Assembly (NCBI GenBank): GCA_902363805.1
Contig: CABJBF010000001.1
Coordinates: 434,001 to 498,000 of the forward strand
Reading direction: 5' to 3'
DNA from: Eubacteriaceae bacterium
GTDB lineage: Bacteria > Bacillota > Clostridia > Lachnospirales > Lachnospiraceae
DNA: 64,000 nt
A program made the translations under genes and the position numbers. Below the pieces are notes generated by a model. It saw only the letters and a list, made by a program, of their open reading frames with translations, had not been told where the DNA came from and ran no database searches. Shown piece by piece: positions 7,947-17,277 of this stretch. Each line of letters opens with the position of its first letter. The stretch's first letter is position 1.

Positions 7947-8016
7947 GGCTATTTTTGAATTGATGAAATTTACAGATAGCATACAATATAAAATTAGGAA
8001 AAGGAGAAAATAAAGA

Positions 8017-9462
8017 ATGAAAGGGTTTAAAGAAAAATTATTAACTGGAACATTAGCATTTACAATGGTATTAACTAGTGCAGCAGTTCAGTTTAATACA
8101 ACAGAGGTTAAAGCAGACACTGCAGGAAGTGATTACAAACTCGTATGGAGTGATGAATTTAATGGGACAGCTCTTAATACAGACAACTGGACATATGATT
8201 TAGGAAATGGAGGATCAAATGTAGGTTGGGGAAATAATGAAAAAGAGTATTACACAAACAGAACAGATAATGTCTATGTATCTGATGGAACATTAAAGAT
8301 TACAGCATTAGAACAGAAATTTAATAAATATAATTATACATCAGGAAGAATCAAGACAGCAGGAAAACAGACTTTTAAATATGGACGTATGGAAGCAAGA
8401 ATAAAGCTTCCATCATTAAAAGGTGTGTGGCCGGCATTCTGGATGCTTGGAGTTGATCAGAAAGGATGGCCATGGTGTGGAGAAATTGATATATTAGAAG
8501 CTTGGAACACAGATAATTTCGCACAGGGAGCTTTTCATTGGAATACAGGTGGAGAAAGTAATGCATATAGTCCAAATTATATTTCAAGACAGTTAAATGC
8601 AAGATATACAGCATATAATTGGTACGATAAAACACAGTGGCATATTTATGCAGTTGAATGGAATGATAAGATAATAAAATATTTTGTAGATGATACATTA
8701 TATTTTTCAGTTGATGTTACAAATGCAGATAAAAAGGATGAAGCAACTAAGTATTATTATTTCATTTTAAATGTGGCAGTAGGTGGAAATCTTCCAGGGA
8801 CAACTCCTACATATAACACTTTACCTGCGACAATGGAGGTGGATTATGTAAGAGCTTATCAGAAAACAAGCGATCAGGGTGGAAATACAGCTACATGGAC
8901 TGAACAAGGCGAGGTGCCTATACATACAGTTACATTTAAAGATGAAAATAAAGTAATGAGTACATTTACATGTTATGATGGTGAAACTCTTGAAATCCCA
9001 AGTGTATATGCCGGAGAAAATGGTTTTGAAGGCTGGTATACAAGTGATAATCAGAAAGCAATTAACACTATGAGAGTTAGAGGCAGTATTGAGTTGACTG
9101 CAAAATGGTCAGTACCACATAAGGTTGAACAGGATATTACAGATAATAATAGAGATAATAATGGAGATAATAATATAACTGTTACGCCTTCAGTAAAAAA
9201 AGCTGTTATAAAGTCAGCCGTAAAGAAAAAAGGCAAAGCTGTCATCAAAATTAAAAAGATAGCTAAAGTTTCGGGTTATCAGTTGAATGTGGCACGGAAT
9301 GTTAAATTTAAAAAAGTGAAAACTATAAACACAAAGAAAACAACTGTAATTGTCAAAAAAATAAAGTCAAATAAGAAATATTATGTTAGAGTCAGAGCAT
9401 ATAAAGTAGTGAATGGTACTAAAGTATATGGAAAATGGAGTAAAGTAAGAAAAGTAAAATAA
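8017..9462 (+). CDS. Secreted GH16 beta-glucanase (laminarinase/lichenase type), copy 1
   Basis: A 481-residue secreted enzyme. Residues 1-34 are a signal peptide (hydrophobic core GTLAFTMVLTSAAV, cut near VKA). Residues 38-290 are a glycoside hydrolase 16 domain; the catalytic EIDILE motif is at 156-161, with the first Glu as nucleophile and the second as acid/base in the family. KLVWSDEFNG at the start and MEVDYVRAYQ at the end are typical. Residues about 310-365 form a Listeria-Bacteroides (InlB-like) repeat, ending GWYTSDNQ...AKW. The Lys-rich C-terminus is fibronectin-III-like (YYVRVRAYKVVNG). No LPXTG motif is present. It would cut beta-1,3 or mixed-linkage glucans of fungal or cereal origin. 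Tandem duplicate of the next gene. Confidence 0.88.
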   Translation: MKGFKEKLLTGTLAFTMVLTSAAVQFNTTEVKADTAGSDYKLVWSDEFNGTALNTDNWTYDLGNGGSNVGWGNNEKEYYTNRTDNVYVSDGTLKITALEQKFNKYNYTSGRIKTAGKQTFKYGRMEARIKLPSLKGVWPAFWMLGVDQKGWPWCGEIDILEAWNTDNFAQGAFHWNTGGESNAYSPNYISRQLNARYTAYNWYDKTQWHIYAVEWNDKIIKYFVDDTLYFSVDVTNADKKDEATKYYYFILNVAVGGNLPGTTPTYNTLPATMEVDYVRAYQKTSDQGGNTATWTEQGEVPIHTVTFKDENKVMSTFTCYDGETLEIPSVYAGENGFEGWYTSDNQKAINTMRVRGSIELTAKWSVPHKVEQDITDNNRDNNGDNNITVTPSVKKAVIKSAVKKKGKAVIKIKKIAKVSGYQLNVARNVKFKKVKTINTKKTTVIVKKIKSNKKYYVRVRAYKVVNGTKVYGKWSKVRKVK

Positions 9463-9544
9463 TCTTTTGATATGTTCTATAATAAAAATTATGCTAAGAG
9501 CAAAATAAAAACATAGAAGTACAATTTAAAAGTAGGAGAGCATT

Positions 9545-10975
9545 ATGAGAAAGTTAATGAACAAAGTAATAGGAACAACTTTAGCAGTAGCAATGGTTGT
9601 TACATGCATGCCGGTGGCAAATGTAAAAAATGTTCATGCAGCAGAAAAAAAGAATACAGCATATAAGCTTGTATGGAGCGATGAATTTAATGGAACATCG
9701 CTTAATACAAATAATTGGAACTACAATATAGGAAATAGTGGAACAGACGGAAAAAATCCGGGCTGGGGAAACAATGAATTAGAATATTATACAGATAGTG
9801 AAAAGAATGTAAGTGTTTCAGACGGAACATTAAAAATAACAGCACTTGAAGAAAAAACAGTTGATCCAAAAAATTCAAAAGTTACATATTCTTATACATC
9901 AGGTAGAATAACAACAGCCGGAAAACAGGATTTTCAGTATGGCAGAATGGAAGCAAGAATAAAACTTCCATCATTAAAAGGTGTATGGCCGGCATTTTGG
10001 ATGCTTGGAGTTAATCAGAAAGGATGGCCATGGTGTGGAGAAATTGATATTTTGGAAGCGTGGAATACAATTAGCTTTGCACAGGGAGCCTTTCATTGGA
10101 ATGCAGGAGTTGGAGATGACAGTCCATATGATAACAAATATGTTTCCGGTCAGTTGAATGCTTCATATTCAAGATATAACTGGTATGACAAAACGCAGTG
10201 GCACATTTATGCAGTTGAATGGGACAATGAATATATACATTATTTTGTAGATGATGTTGAATTTTATAAAGTAAATATTTCAACAGCAGATAAAAAAGAC
10301 GAAGGAATGAAATCATATTACTTCTTATTGAATATGGCAGTTGGAGGAAATCTTCCGGGAGTAGCACCTGATGCAGGAACACTTCCGGCAACAATGGAAG
10401 TAGATTATGTCAGAGCATATCAGAGAACAAGTGATAATGGAACCAATTCGGCAAAATGGACAGAACAGAATCAGGTTCCTACATATCAGATAACCATGAA
10501 AGATGGAAAGAAGACTGTGTCAAATGTTAATGCATATGACGGAGAAACACTTGATTTGCCTGTTTTAACAAAAAAAAGATATACATTTAACGGCTGGTAC
10601 ACAAGTGACGGAAAAGAAATAACAGAAAAGTACAGAGTAAGGCAGAATACAACTATAGTAGCTAAATGGACAAAGGTAACTGTAAAGCAGCCTAAATTAA
10701 CAAAATTAGTTAATAAAAAGAAAGGCACTATTTATGCTAAATATAGTATAAAAGGAAAAAAAGCAGATAGTCCAAAGGGTTACCAGATAAAATATGGAAC
10801 AAACAAAAAGTTGAAAAAAGGAAAAGTTACTTCAACAACTTCAAAAAATATTACTATTCCATTTTTGAAATCAGGTAAGACTTATTATGTTAAGGTAAGA
10901 GGCTATAAATTGGATTCAAAAAACAAAAAAGTATTTGGAAAATGGAGTAAAATAAAATCAATTACCGTAAAATAA
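9545..10975 (+). CDS. Secreted GH16 beta-glucanase, copy 2
   Basis: A 476-residue paralogue with the same layout as the gene just upstream: signal peptide (1-32, ending VHA), GH16 domain with EIDILE at 166-171, InlB-like repeat (TFNGWYTSDGKEIT...AKW), and a Lys-rich fibronectin-like tail (YYVKVRGYKLDSKNKKVFGKWSKIKS). The catalytic domains are closely alike, including identical blocks such as LPSLKGVWPAFWMLGV. The signal peptides and linkers differ more. This copy has two small insertions in the substrate-side loops (GTDGKNPG; VDPKNSKVTYS), which could alter glucan preference. Ribosome binding site TAGGAGAGC. No promoter is evident in the 82-bp gap, so the two may be co-transcribed. Confidence 0.88.
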   Translation: MRKLMNKVIGTTLAVAMVVTCMPVANVKNVHAAEKKNTAYKLVWSDEFNGTSLNTNNWNYNIGNSGTDGKNPGWGNNELEYYTDSEKNVSVSDGTLKITALEEKTVDPKNSKVTYSYTSGRITTAGKQDFQYGRMEARIKLPSLKGVWPAFWMLGVNQKGWPWCGEIDILEAWNTISFAQGAFHWNAGVGDDSPYDNKYVSGQLNASYSRYNWYDKTQWHIYAVEWDNEYIHYFVDDVEFYKVNISTADKKDEGMKSYYFLLNMAVGGNLPGVAPDAGTLPATMEVDYVRAYQRTSDNGTNSAKWTEQNQVPTYQITMKDGKKTVSNVNAYDGETLDLPVLTKKRYTFNGWYTSDGKEITEKYRVRQNTTIVAKWTKVTVKQPKLTKLVNKKKGTIYAKYSIKGKKADSPKGYQIKYGTNKKLKKGKVTSTTSKNITIPFLKSGKTYYVKVRGYKLDSKNKKVFGKWSKIKSITVK

Positions 10976-11029
10976 GAAAAAACACAGGGTAAAATTAGTA
11001 AAACTAATGGTTTTAAATAAGAAATATGT

Positions 11030-11057
11030 TTGCAATACTCTGAAAATGGGGTATAAT
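11030..11057 (+). promoter_or_regulatory. Sigma-A promoter for fba
   Basis: TTGCAA, a 16-bp spacer, then TATAAT, about 50 bp before the aldolase start. Confidence 0.65.
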
Positions 11058-11108
11058 AAACACGGTTAGAAAAAATCTCTATAAATATAAAACATACGGA
11101 GGTACAAT

Positions 11109-11978
11109 ATGTTAGTTTCAGCAAAAGAAATGTTAGAAAAAGCAAAAGCAGGTCATTATGCTGTAGGACAGTTCAACATCAACAATCTTGAATGGACAAA
11201 GTCAATTCTTTTAACAGCAGAAGAATTAAAGAGCCCTGTTATTTTAGGTGTATCTGAAGGTGCAGGAAAGTACATGACAGGATTTAAGACAGTAGCTGCT
11301 ATGGTTAAGGCTATGGATGAAGAATTAGGAATTACAGTTCCTGTAGCTCTTCACTTAGATCACGGAACATACGAAGGATGTTATAAATGTATTAAGGCAG
11401 GATTTACATCTATTATGTTTGATGGTTCACATTATCCAATTGAAGAGAACATTGCTAAGACAAAAGAATTAGTAGCAGTAGCTCATAATATGGATATGTC
11501 AATTGAAGCAGAAGTTGGTTCAATTGGTGGTGAAGAAGATGGAGTTATCGGAAGAGGCGAATGTGCTGACCCTGATGAATGTAAGGCAGTAGCTGATCTT
11601 GGTGTAGATATGCTTGCAGCAGGTATCGGTAACATTCATGGAAAATATCCTGAAAACTGGGAAGGACTTAGTTTTGAAACTCTTGATGCAATTCAGCAGA
11701 AGACAGGAATTATGCCATTAGTTCTTCATGGTGGTACAGGTATCCCAGCAGATATGATTAAGAAAGCAATTGATCTTGGTGTATCTAAGATTAACGTTAA
11801 TACAGAATGTCAGTTATCATTTGCTGATGCAACAAGAAAGTACATCGAAGCAGGAAAGGACTTAGAAGGAAAAGGATTTGATCCTCGTAAGTTACTTGCT
11901 CCAGGTGCAGAAGCTATTAGAGCAACAGTAAAAGAAAAAATGGAATTATTCGGTTCAGTTGGAAAGGCTTTTGAATAG
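11109..11978 (+). CDS. fba: Class II fructose-bisphosphate aldolase
   Basis: A 289-residue zinc aldolase that splits fructose 1,6-bisphosphate into GAP and DHAP. Visible blocks are YAVGQFNINN at the N-terminus, VALHLDHG (the DHG aspartate and zinc His), EAEVGSIGG, AAGIGNIHGKYP, LVLHGGTGIP (zinc His and phosphate loop) and VSKINVNTECQ. Length and motifs are standard for the family. It has its own promoter and a terminator behind it. Codon use (frequent CTT, GTT, TCA) is that of a well-expressed host gene. Start: ATG after ACGGAGGTACAAT. Confidence 0.95.
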   Translation: MLVSAKEMLEKAKAGHYAVGQFNINNLEWTKSILLTAEELKSPVILGVSEGAGKYMTGFKTVAAMVKAMDEELGITVPVALHLDHGTYEGCYKCIKAGFTSIMFDGSHYPIEENIAKTKELVAVAHNMDMSIEAEVGSIGGEEDGVIGRGECADPDECKAVADLGVDMLAAGIGNIHGKYPENWEGLSFETLDAIQQKTGIMPLVLHGGTGIPADMIKKAIDLGVSKINVNTECQLSFADATRKYIEAGKDLEGKGFDPRKLLAPGAEAIRATVKEKMELFGSVGKAFE

Positions 11979-12041
11979 GCATATAACAGACCGGGCATCC
12001 TGAAATATATTTTTAGGAAGCACATAATATTAGTAACAATG

Positions 12042-12075
12042 GGCTCCTGCTTGAAGCGGGAGCCTTTAATAATAT
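12042..12075 (+). terminator. Terminator after fba
   Basis: GGCTCCTGC-TTGA-AGCGGGAGCC hairpin (inner G-T/G-C pairs), followed by TTTAATAATATTT. Confidence 0.75.
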
Positions 12076-12102
12076 TTAGGATTTAAAAGAGTATTTTATT
12101 GT

Positions 12103-13071
12103 ATGAATAGAAAAGAATTTGTAGATAATAAAATAGAAAATAATATTAAAATAAGAGATAATAAAATAGAAAATAATATCAAAATAAGAGATAATAAAAT
12201 AGATGATGAATTAAGGATAGGATTTGATTCTGAAAAAAAAGAAAATACTGAAAATAAGAAAAACAAAATATCAGGAATTGCATATAACATAGTGAGGGTA
12301 ATAGCATTTGCTGTTGCCGGTATAGCATTTGGATATGCATCATATGAATTGATGGATTCATATTTGGATTATACGGCAGCTCAGGAAAAATATAGTGCAG
12401 TTGATGAAATGTTTAATCAGATACAGAGTACAGAACAGACGGCAGATACGACAGATACAGCTCAGACAGCTAGTAGTGCAGAATACCAGGGAACAATAAC
12501 CAAATGGGTATGGGACTATGATGCAATGTTAAAATATAATGATGAGTCAAAAGGATATATTAAACTTGATGGCACAAGAATTCAGTACCCTATAGTTCAG
12601 CATAGTGATAACGATTATTACTTGGTAAAAGGTTCAGATAAAGTGGCAAATGGTGGTGGAGCTATTTTTATGGATTCACGTTGTGGAGGACTTGATGCCA
12701 GAATGAGTGTTGTGTATGGACACAACATGATGGATGGTTCAATGTTTCACGATTTAATGAAATTTTCAAAAGAAGATTTTTGCAAGAAAAATCAGACATT
12801 TGATGTTTATGTGGGACATCGTCATTATATTTATCACGTATTTTCGTCATTTAGAACTAAGGCAGATAATGAAGATATATATAAGTTTGGCTTTAAAGAT
12901 GATGATGAGTTTGCTAAATGGATTAAGAAGACTTATGACAAGAGTAATTTCAAGTATGACAGTAAAATACCAGGTGTATCAGACAAGATTTTGATATGTT
13001 CTACTTGTGTGGATAACAATGGTAACAGAATGGTTGTATGTATGTATAGAGGGGAAGAAGTAGTGGATTAG
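12103..13071 (+). CDS. srtB: Class B sortase (host chromosomal)
   Basis: A 322-residue transpeptidase that anchors surface proteins to peptidoglycan. The soluble N-terminal 55 residues hold two and a half copies of an 11-residue repeat (RDNKIENNIKI). One membrane segment lies at about 63-86 (IVRVIAFAVAGIAFGYASY), followed by a linker and a sortase B domain. Catalytic residues are His in VVYGHNMMDGSMF, Cys in LICSTC and Arg in CMYRG, in canonical order. No good ribosome binding site precedes the ATG at 12103, so initiation efficiency is uncertain; no better start exists before the membrane segment. No sortase substrate lies adjacent. A second class B sortase is encoded in the conjugative element (59474-60241). 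Confidence 0.85.
   Translation: MNRKEFVDNKIENNIKIRDNKIENNIKIRDNKIDDELRIGFDSEKKENTENKKNKISGIAYNIVRVIAFAVAGIAFGYASYELMDSYLDYTAAQEKYSAVDEMFNQIQSTEQTADTTDTAQTASSAEYQGTITKWVWDYDAMLKYNDESKGYIKLDGTRIQYPIVQHSDNDYYLVKGSDKVANGGGAIFMDSRCGGLDARMSVVYGHNMMDGSMFHDLMKFSKEDFCKKNQTFDVYVGHRHYIYHVFSSFRTKADNEDIYKFGFKDDDEFAKWIKKTYDKSNFKYDSKIPGVSDKILICSTCVDNNGNRMVVCMYRGEEVVD
12124..12203 (+). repeat. 33-bp tandem repeats in srtB 5' end
   Basis: Copies begin at 12124, 12157 and 12190 (the last partial). They encode DNKIENNIKIR repeats in the cytoplasmic tail of the sortase. Confidence 0.85.
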
Positions 13072-13154
13072 TGCAAACTAACTTAATTTTATTAAGTAAT
13101 ACTTAAAAAAATAAGGGATTTTAGGGAATGGTATTGATTTTTATTAAGAAATAG

Positions 13155-13255
13155 TGTAACTTATATATCGACGAGGGAAACCTCACCGCTAAATGAGATT
13201 AAGAACAAGGGCGTTCTTCAAAGAATTATTTGGAGAAAAGCCTTTTTTTATTACA
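13155..13255 (+). promoter_or_regulatory. Leader of glnN with ANTAR-type hexaloop and terminator
   Basis: AGAAC-AAGGGC-GTTCT is a 5-bp stem with a six-base loop whose first base is A and fourth is G, the known signature of RNA bound by ANTAR antiterminators. The 3' half of this hairpin can instead pair with GGAGAAAAGCC, forming a terminator that runs into TTTTTTT (about 13243-13250). The two structures exclude each other. A second upstream hexaloop, expected in the dual-hexaloop motif, is not clearly visible; GAGG-GAAA-CCTC lies there instead. The sequence is fact; the mechanism is inference from known nitrogen-gene leaders. Confidence 0.5.
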
Positions 13256-13343
13256 AGGCTAAAGACATATAGAGTGGACAGAGTAAATGCCTTTTTAAAT
13301 TAGCGGAATGAAAAATAGTTAAGTATAGAAAGGAACAGACACT

Positions 13344-15434
13344 ATGGGAGTTAATGTATCAGAAGTATTTGGACAGAATGTATTCGATGAATCAGTAATG
13401 AAGAATCGTTTACCTGAAGCAACTTACAATGAAATTAAGAAAATTATGCACGAAGGTGGAGATATCACAATGGATATCGCAAACATCGTTGCACAGGCTA
13501 TGAAGGAATGGGCTGTTGAAAAAGGTGCTACACATTATACACATGTATTCCAGCCATATATCATTTCAGTAGGAGCTGAAAAACATGATTCCTTCGCATC
13601 ATTACCAACAGATGGTAAGATTGATAATACATTTACAGGAAAAGATTTATTAATGGGAGAACCTGATGCATCATCATTCCCATCAGGTGGATTGAGACAG
13701 ACATGTGGAGCAAGAGGTTATACAGCATGGGATGTTACATCACCTGCTTACATAAAAGATGATACACTTTGCATTCCAACAGCATTTTGCTCATACACAG
13801 GTGAATCACTTGATACAAAGACACCTTTACTTAAAGCAATGCATGCAGTAAGTAAATATGGTATAAGACTTTTAAGATTATTAGGAAATACAACATCAAG
13901 AAGAGTTCTTTCATATGTTGGTCCTGAACAGGAATATTTCTTAATTCCTGAAGATTTATATGAACAGAGACCTGACCTTAAATTCTCAGGACGTACACTT
14001 TTCGGTGCTATGCCTCCAAAGGGACAGGAAATGTCAGATCAGTATTTTGGTGATATTAGAGAAAAAGTTAAGAAATTTATGTCAGACGTTGATGAACAGT
14101 TATGGAAATTAGGAATCACAGCAAAGACACAGCATAATGAAGTTGCTCCTTGTCAGCATGAAATTGCACCTATTTTCTCAGTTTCAAATGTAGCATTAGA
14201 TAATAACTACTTAGTAATGAACGTATTAAAGAAGACAGCTAAGAAGTATGGATTAGTTTGTTTATTACATGAAAAACCATTTGATGGAATTAATGGTTCA
14301 GGTAAACACAACAACTGGTCACTTACAACAGATGACGGAATTAACTTATTCAAACCAGGTAAAGAACCTGAAAATAATAAAGTATTCCAGTTAGTACTTG
14401 CATGCCTTATGTCAGCAGTTGACAAACATGCAGTATTGCTTAGAACAGCCGCTTCTAACACAGGTAACGATCACAGATTAGGAGCAAATGAAGCACCACC
14501 TGCAATCATTTCTATTTATTTAGGAGATCAGGTTGGAGATGTAGTAGATCAGATTATTAAGAATGGAAAAGCTACTTCAAGCCTTCATTCAGGTGTAATT
14601 GATTTTGGTATTAACAAACTTCCTGTATTAGAAAAGGATCCTACAGATAGAAACAGAACATCACCATTTGCATTTACAGGTAACAGATTCGAATTCAGAA
14701 TGGTTGCTTCATCAAACTCAATTGGTGATACAAATACAGTACTTAGTGCAATGATGGCAGAAGCATTTGCAGATGCAATTGATGCTCTTACAGGTGCAGA
14801 AGATTTAGATAAAGCTGTAGAAGAATATACAGTAAAACTTATGAGAGAACATGAAAGAATTATCTTCAACGGAAACGGTTATTCAGCAGAATGGCCTGTA
14901 GAAGCTGAAAAGAGAGGACTTCCAAACTGCAAGTCTATCGTAGATGCAATTCCTTCATTAGTAGCTGATTCAACAGTTAAGATGTATGAAAGATTCAATA
15001 TTATGTCTAAGGCAGAACTTGAAGCTCGTAAGGAAATCTTATTTGAACAGTATGCAGGAGTAAGAAATATCGAAGCTTTAACTATGATTGATATGGCAAG
15101 CAAGATGTTTATTCCATCAGTTGTATACTATACAAAAGAACTTGCTGATACAGCAATTGCAGTAAAAGAGGCAGGAGCAGATGCTTCAACTCAGATAGAA
15201 TTATTAAATGCTGTAACAGCTAAGTTAAATGAAACTAAAGCAGGATTAGAAGACTTAAAGAAGGCAACAGTTAAGGCTCAGAGCATTGATAACAATCAGG
15301 AAAAGGCAGAAAGCTACAAGTCAGAAGTAATGGCAGCAATGGCAGAACTTAGAAAACCTGTAGATGAACTTGAAATGATTGTAGACAAAGAAGTATGGCC
15401 GGTACCTTCATATGGAGATATTTTATTCTACTAA
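13344..15434 (+). CDS. glnN: Type III glutamine synthetase (GlnN)
   Basis: A 696-residue GSIII that makes glutamine from glutamate and ammonia with ATP. It is much longer than GSI (about 450 residues). Typical blocks are MGEPDASSFPSGGLRQTCGARGYTAWD, SYVGPEQEYFLI (Glu metal ligands), HNEVAPCQHEIAPIF, GINGSGKHNNWS (substrate His), ANEAPPAIIS and NRTSPFAFTGNRFEFR. The C-terminal 100 residues form the GSIII helical extension. The upstream attenuator-like leader suggests control by nitrogen through antitermination. Ribosome binding site GAAAGGAACAGACACT. Confidence 0.96.
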   Translation: MGVNVSEVFGQNVFDESVMKNRLPEATYNEIKKIMHEGGDITMDIANIVAQAMKEWAVEKGATHYTHVFQPYIISVGAEKHDSFASLPTDGKIDNTFTGKDLLMGEPDASSFPSGGLRQTCGARGYTAWDVTSPAYIKDDTLCIPTAFCSYTGESLDTKTPLLKAMHAVSKYGIRLLRLLGNTTSRRVLSYVGPEQEYFLIPEDLYEQRPDLKFSGRTLFGAMPPKGQEMSDQYFGDIREKVKKFMSDVDEQLWKLGITAKTQHNEVAPCQHEIAPIFSVSNVALDNNYLVMNVLKKTAKKYGLVCLLHEKPFDGINGSGKHNNWSLTTDDGINLFKPGKEPENNKVFQLVLACLMSAVDKHAVLLRTAASNTGNDHRLGANEAPPAIISIYLGDQVGDVVDQIIKNGKATSSLHSGVIDFGINKLPVLEKDPTDRNRTSPFAFTGNRFEFRMVASSNSIGDTNTVLSAMMAEAFADAIDALTGAEDLDKAVEEYTVKLMREHERIIFNGNGYSAEWPVEAEKRGLPNCKSIVDAIPSLVADSTVKMYERFNIMSKAELEARKEILFEQYAGVRNIEALTMIDMASKMFIPSVVYYTKELADTAIAVKEAGADASTQIELLNAVTAKLNETKAGLEDLKKATVKAQSIDNNQEKAESYKSEVMAAMAELRKPVDELEMIVDKEVWPVPSYGDILFY

Positions 15435-15461
15435 AATCAAAAACTAAACATGATAAATAGC

Positions 15462-15505
15462 AAAAGTGCACCGAAAGAATGAAAACTTCCGGTGCACTTT
15501 TGTTT
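15462..15505 (+). terminator. Perfect 12-bp terminator between glnN and NSS transporter
   Basis: AAAAGTGCACCG and CGGTGCACTTTT are exact complements. A-runs and T-runs on either side let it serve both converging genes. Confidence 0.85.
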
Positions 15506-15561
15506 TGAGTGGCAAGCAGCGCGAGCGTAAATTTCAATAAATATATCAGGGCCTTTCAGCC

Positions 15562-16932
15562 TTATTTGAAGAAAACAGAAATTAATCCGTTTACAATAAT
15601 TATTAAAGTTATCAAAGGTAAAATCCATTTACAATAAATACGTATTTTATTTGGAACCTTAAGTCCTGAGCCTAAATTAACCTCAGAAATGTAATTATCC
15701 CATCCCCATCCATATTTGCTTGTACAGAATAAAGTGTAAATCAGGGAACCAATTGGAAGAATTAAATTACTAATCATAAAATCTTCTAAATCTAAAACAC
15801 TAGTTCCATCACCTAAAGGATGAAAACCTGATAGCAGGTTAAATCCTAAAATACAAGGAAGAGATGCTAATATAATAACAATAGTATTTACAATAGCTGT
15901 TTTCTTTCTGGACCATCCCCATAAATCCATGCATGAGGACATAATGTTTTCAAATACTGCAATTACAGTTGAAAAAGCGGCAAATGCCATAAATATAAAG
16001 AAGCAGCTTCCCCATATTCTTCCGCCGGGCATTTGAACAAATATATTAGGTAAAGTAACAAAAATAAGACTAGGTCCCTGATCTGGGTTAACTCCAAATG
16101 CAAAGCATGATGGAAAAATAATAAGTCCTGATACAATTGCTACAAAAGTGTCTAAAGCGACAATGTTTATTGATTCACCTAATAGGCTGCGGTCCTTGCC
16201 CAAATAACTTCCAAAAATTGCCATAGAACCCATTCCTATACTAAGTGTAAAGAATGCCTGATTCATAGCAGCAACAATTACATTTACCAATCCGATTTCT
16301 TTTATTCTATTAAAATCAGGAACAAGATAAAAATATAATCCTTTATCAGATCCATCAAGGAAAATACTGTTAATGGCTAAAACTACCATAATTATTAAAA
16401 GTGCAATCATCATTGTTTTTGATATTTTTTCAACACCATTTTGTAAGCCTAAAGAGCATACAAGGAAACCAAGGATAATAACAATTACAGTCCAGAAAAT
16501 CATTTCTGATGGAACATTAAGCATATCAGAAAAATGAGCCTGCACATCTGCTGTAGTAGCGTTTGTAAAATCACCTTTTGCCATGTCGAAAAAGTATCGT
16601 AACATCCATCCGGCAACAGTAGTGTAAAACATCATTAAAATATAATTTCCAGCCATTCCGACATATCCATGAAGATGCCAATATTGCCCTTTCTTTTCCA
16701 ATGCCTTAAATGAACGTGAAATGCTTTGCTGACTTGCACGCCCGACAGAAAATTCCATAGTAAGAATAGGTAAGCCTAAAATTACTAAAAACAAAATGTA
16801 AAATAGTACGAAACATCCGCCTCCATTATTACCTACAACGTAAGGAAAGCGCCACACATTGCCAATTCCAATGGCGCATCCAGCAGAAATAAGGATGAAG
16901 CCAAGTCTCGATTTAAATTTTTCTCTTTCCAT
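15562..16932 (-). CDS. Sodium-dependent amino acid transporter (NSS/SNF family)
   Basis: A 456-residue membrane protein with about 11 to 12 hydrophobic segments. The start RLGFILISAGCAIGIGNVWRFPYVVGNNGGG is the NSS signature (sodium site 1 and unwound TM1). GRASQQSISRSF and LSIGMGSMAIFGSYL (TM6 region) are also typical. Bacterial members with 11 segments (LeuT/Tyt1/MhsT relatives) import hydrophobic or aromatic amino acids with sodium. Substrate is not predictable. It is a single gene convergent with glnN. Confidence 0.9.
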   Translation of the reverse strand: MEREKFKSRLGFILISAGCAIGIGNVWRFPYVVGNNGGGCFVLFYILFLVILGLPILTMEFSVGRASQQSISRSFKALEKKGQYWHLHGYVGMAGNYILMMFYTTVAGWMLRYFFDMAKGDFTNATTADVQAHFSDMLNVPSEMIFWTVIVIILGFLVCSLGLQNGVEKISKTMMIALLIIMVVLAINSIFLDGSDKGLYFYLVPDFNRIKEIGLVNVIVAAMNQAFFTLSIGMGSMAIFGSYLGKDRSLLGESINIVALDTFVAIVSGLIIFPSCFAFGVNPDQGPSLIFVTLPNIFVQMPGGRIWGSCFFIFMAFAAFSTVIAVFENIMSSCMDLWGWSRKKTAIVNTIVIILASLPCILGFNLLSGFHPLGDGTSVLDLEDFMISNLILPIGSLIYTLFCTSKYGWGWDNYISEVNLGSGLKVPNKIRIYCKWILPLITLIIIVNGLISVFFK

Positions 16933-17277
16933 TAAATACCTCGATTCTATAGTGGTTCTTGCATCATATTAAAGAAATAAAAAGAATTTGTCAATTTAAC
17001 GTGTTAGTGCAGTAAAATTGAATAAAAATATTTAGTAAATTTAAAAGTAAATTATTGTAAAATAAGGTTACGCAAAGCCTTTCTTAGTTGAAAAGAGCAA
17101 ATAATTGTTGTAGAATTAAGTGGCGTGTAAATACTAAAAATGAATAAAAAAGAAAAGTACTAAATTTTGATATTCATAATCTTATATTAATAAGAAATAC
17201 AGATAGCAAAATTAAATTTTCCATACTTAATTTCAGTATTAAATTTAATAATATATAGAATAGAAAGGAGGAGCATC
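16933..17277. other. Divergent intergenic region before mgtE
   Basis: 345 bp, strongly AT-rich, holding the promoters of the transporter (minus) and mgtE (plus). I looked for an M-box/ykoK magnesium riboswitch core and did not see one. No ORF is supported. Confidence 0.4.

Larger units (their letters stand above)
7697..8016 (+). other. AT-rich intergenic region between pfp and first glucanase
   Basis: It contains the terminator at 7732-7774 and the extended -10 promoter at 7938-7946. No coding frame is credible; a 65-codon frame starting inside pfp is an AT-rich shadow. Confidence 0.6.

Noticed and set aside
16933..17277. Possible M-box magnesium riboswitch before mgtE
   Set aside because: The conserved core and paired elements of the M-box were not found in this AT-rich leader.
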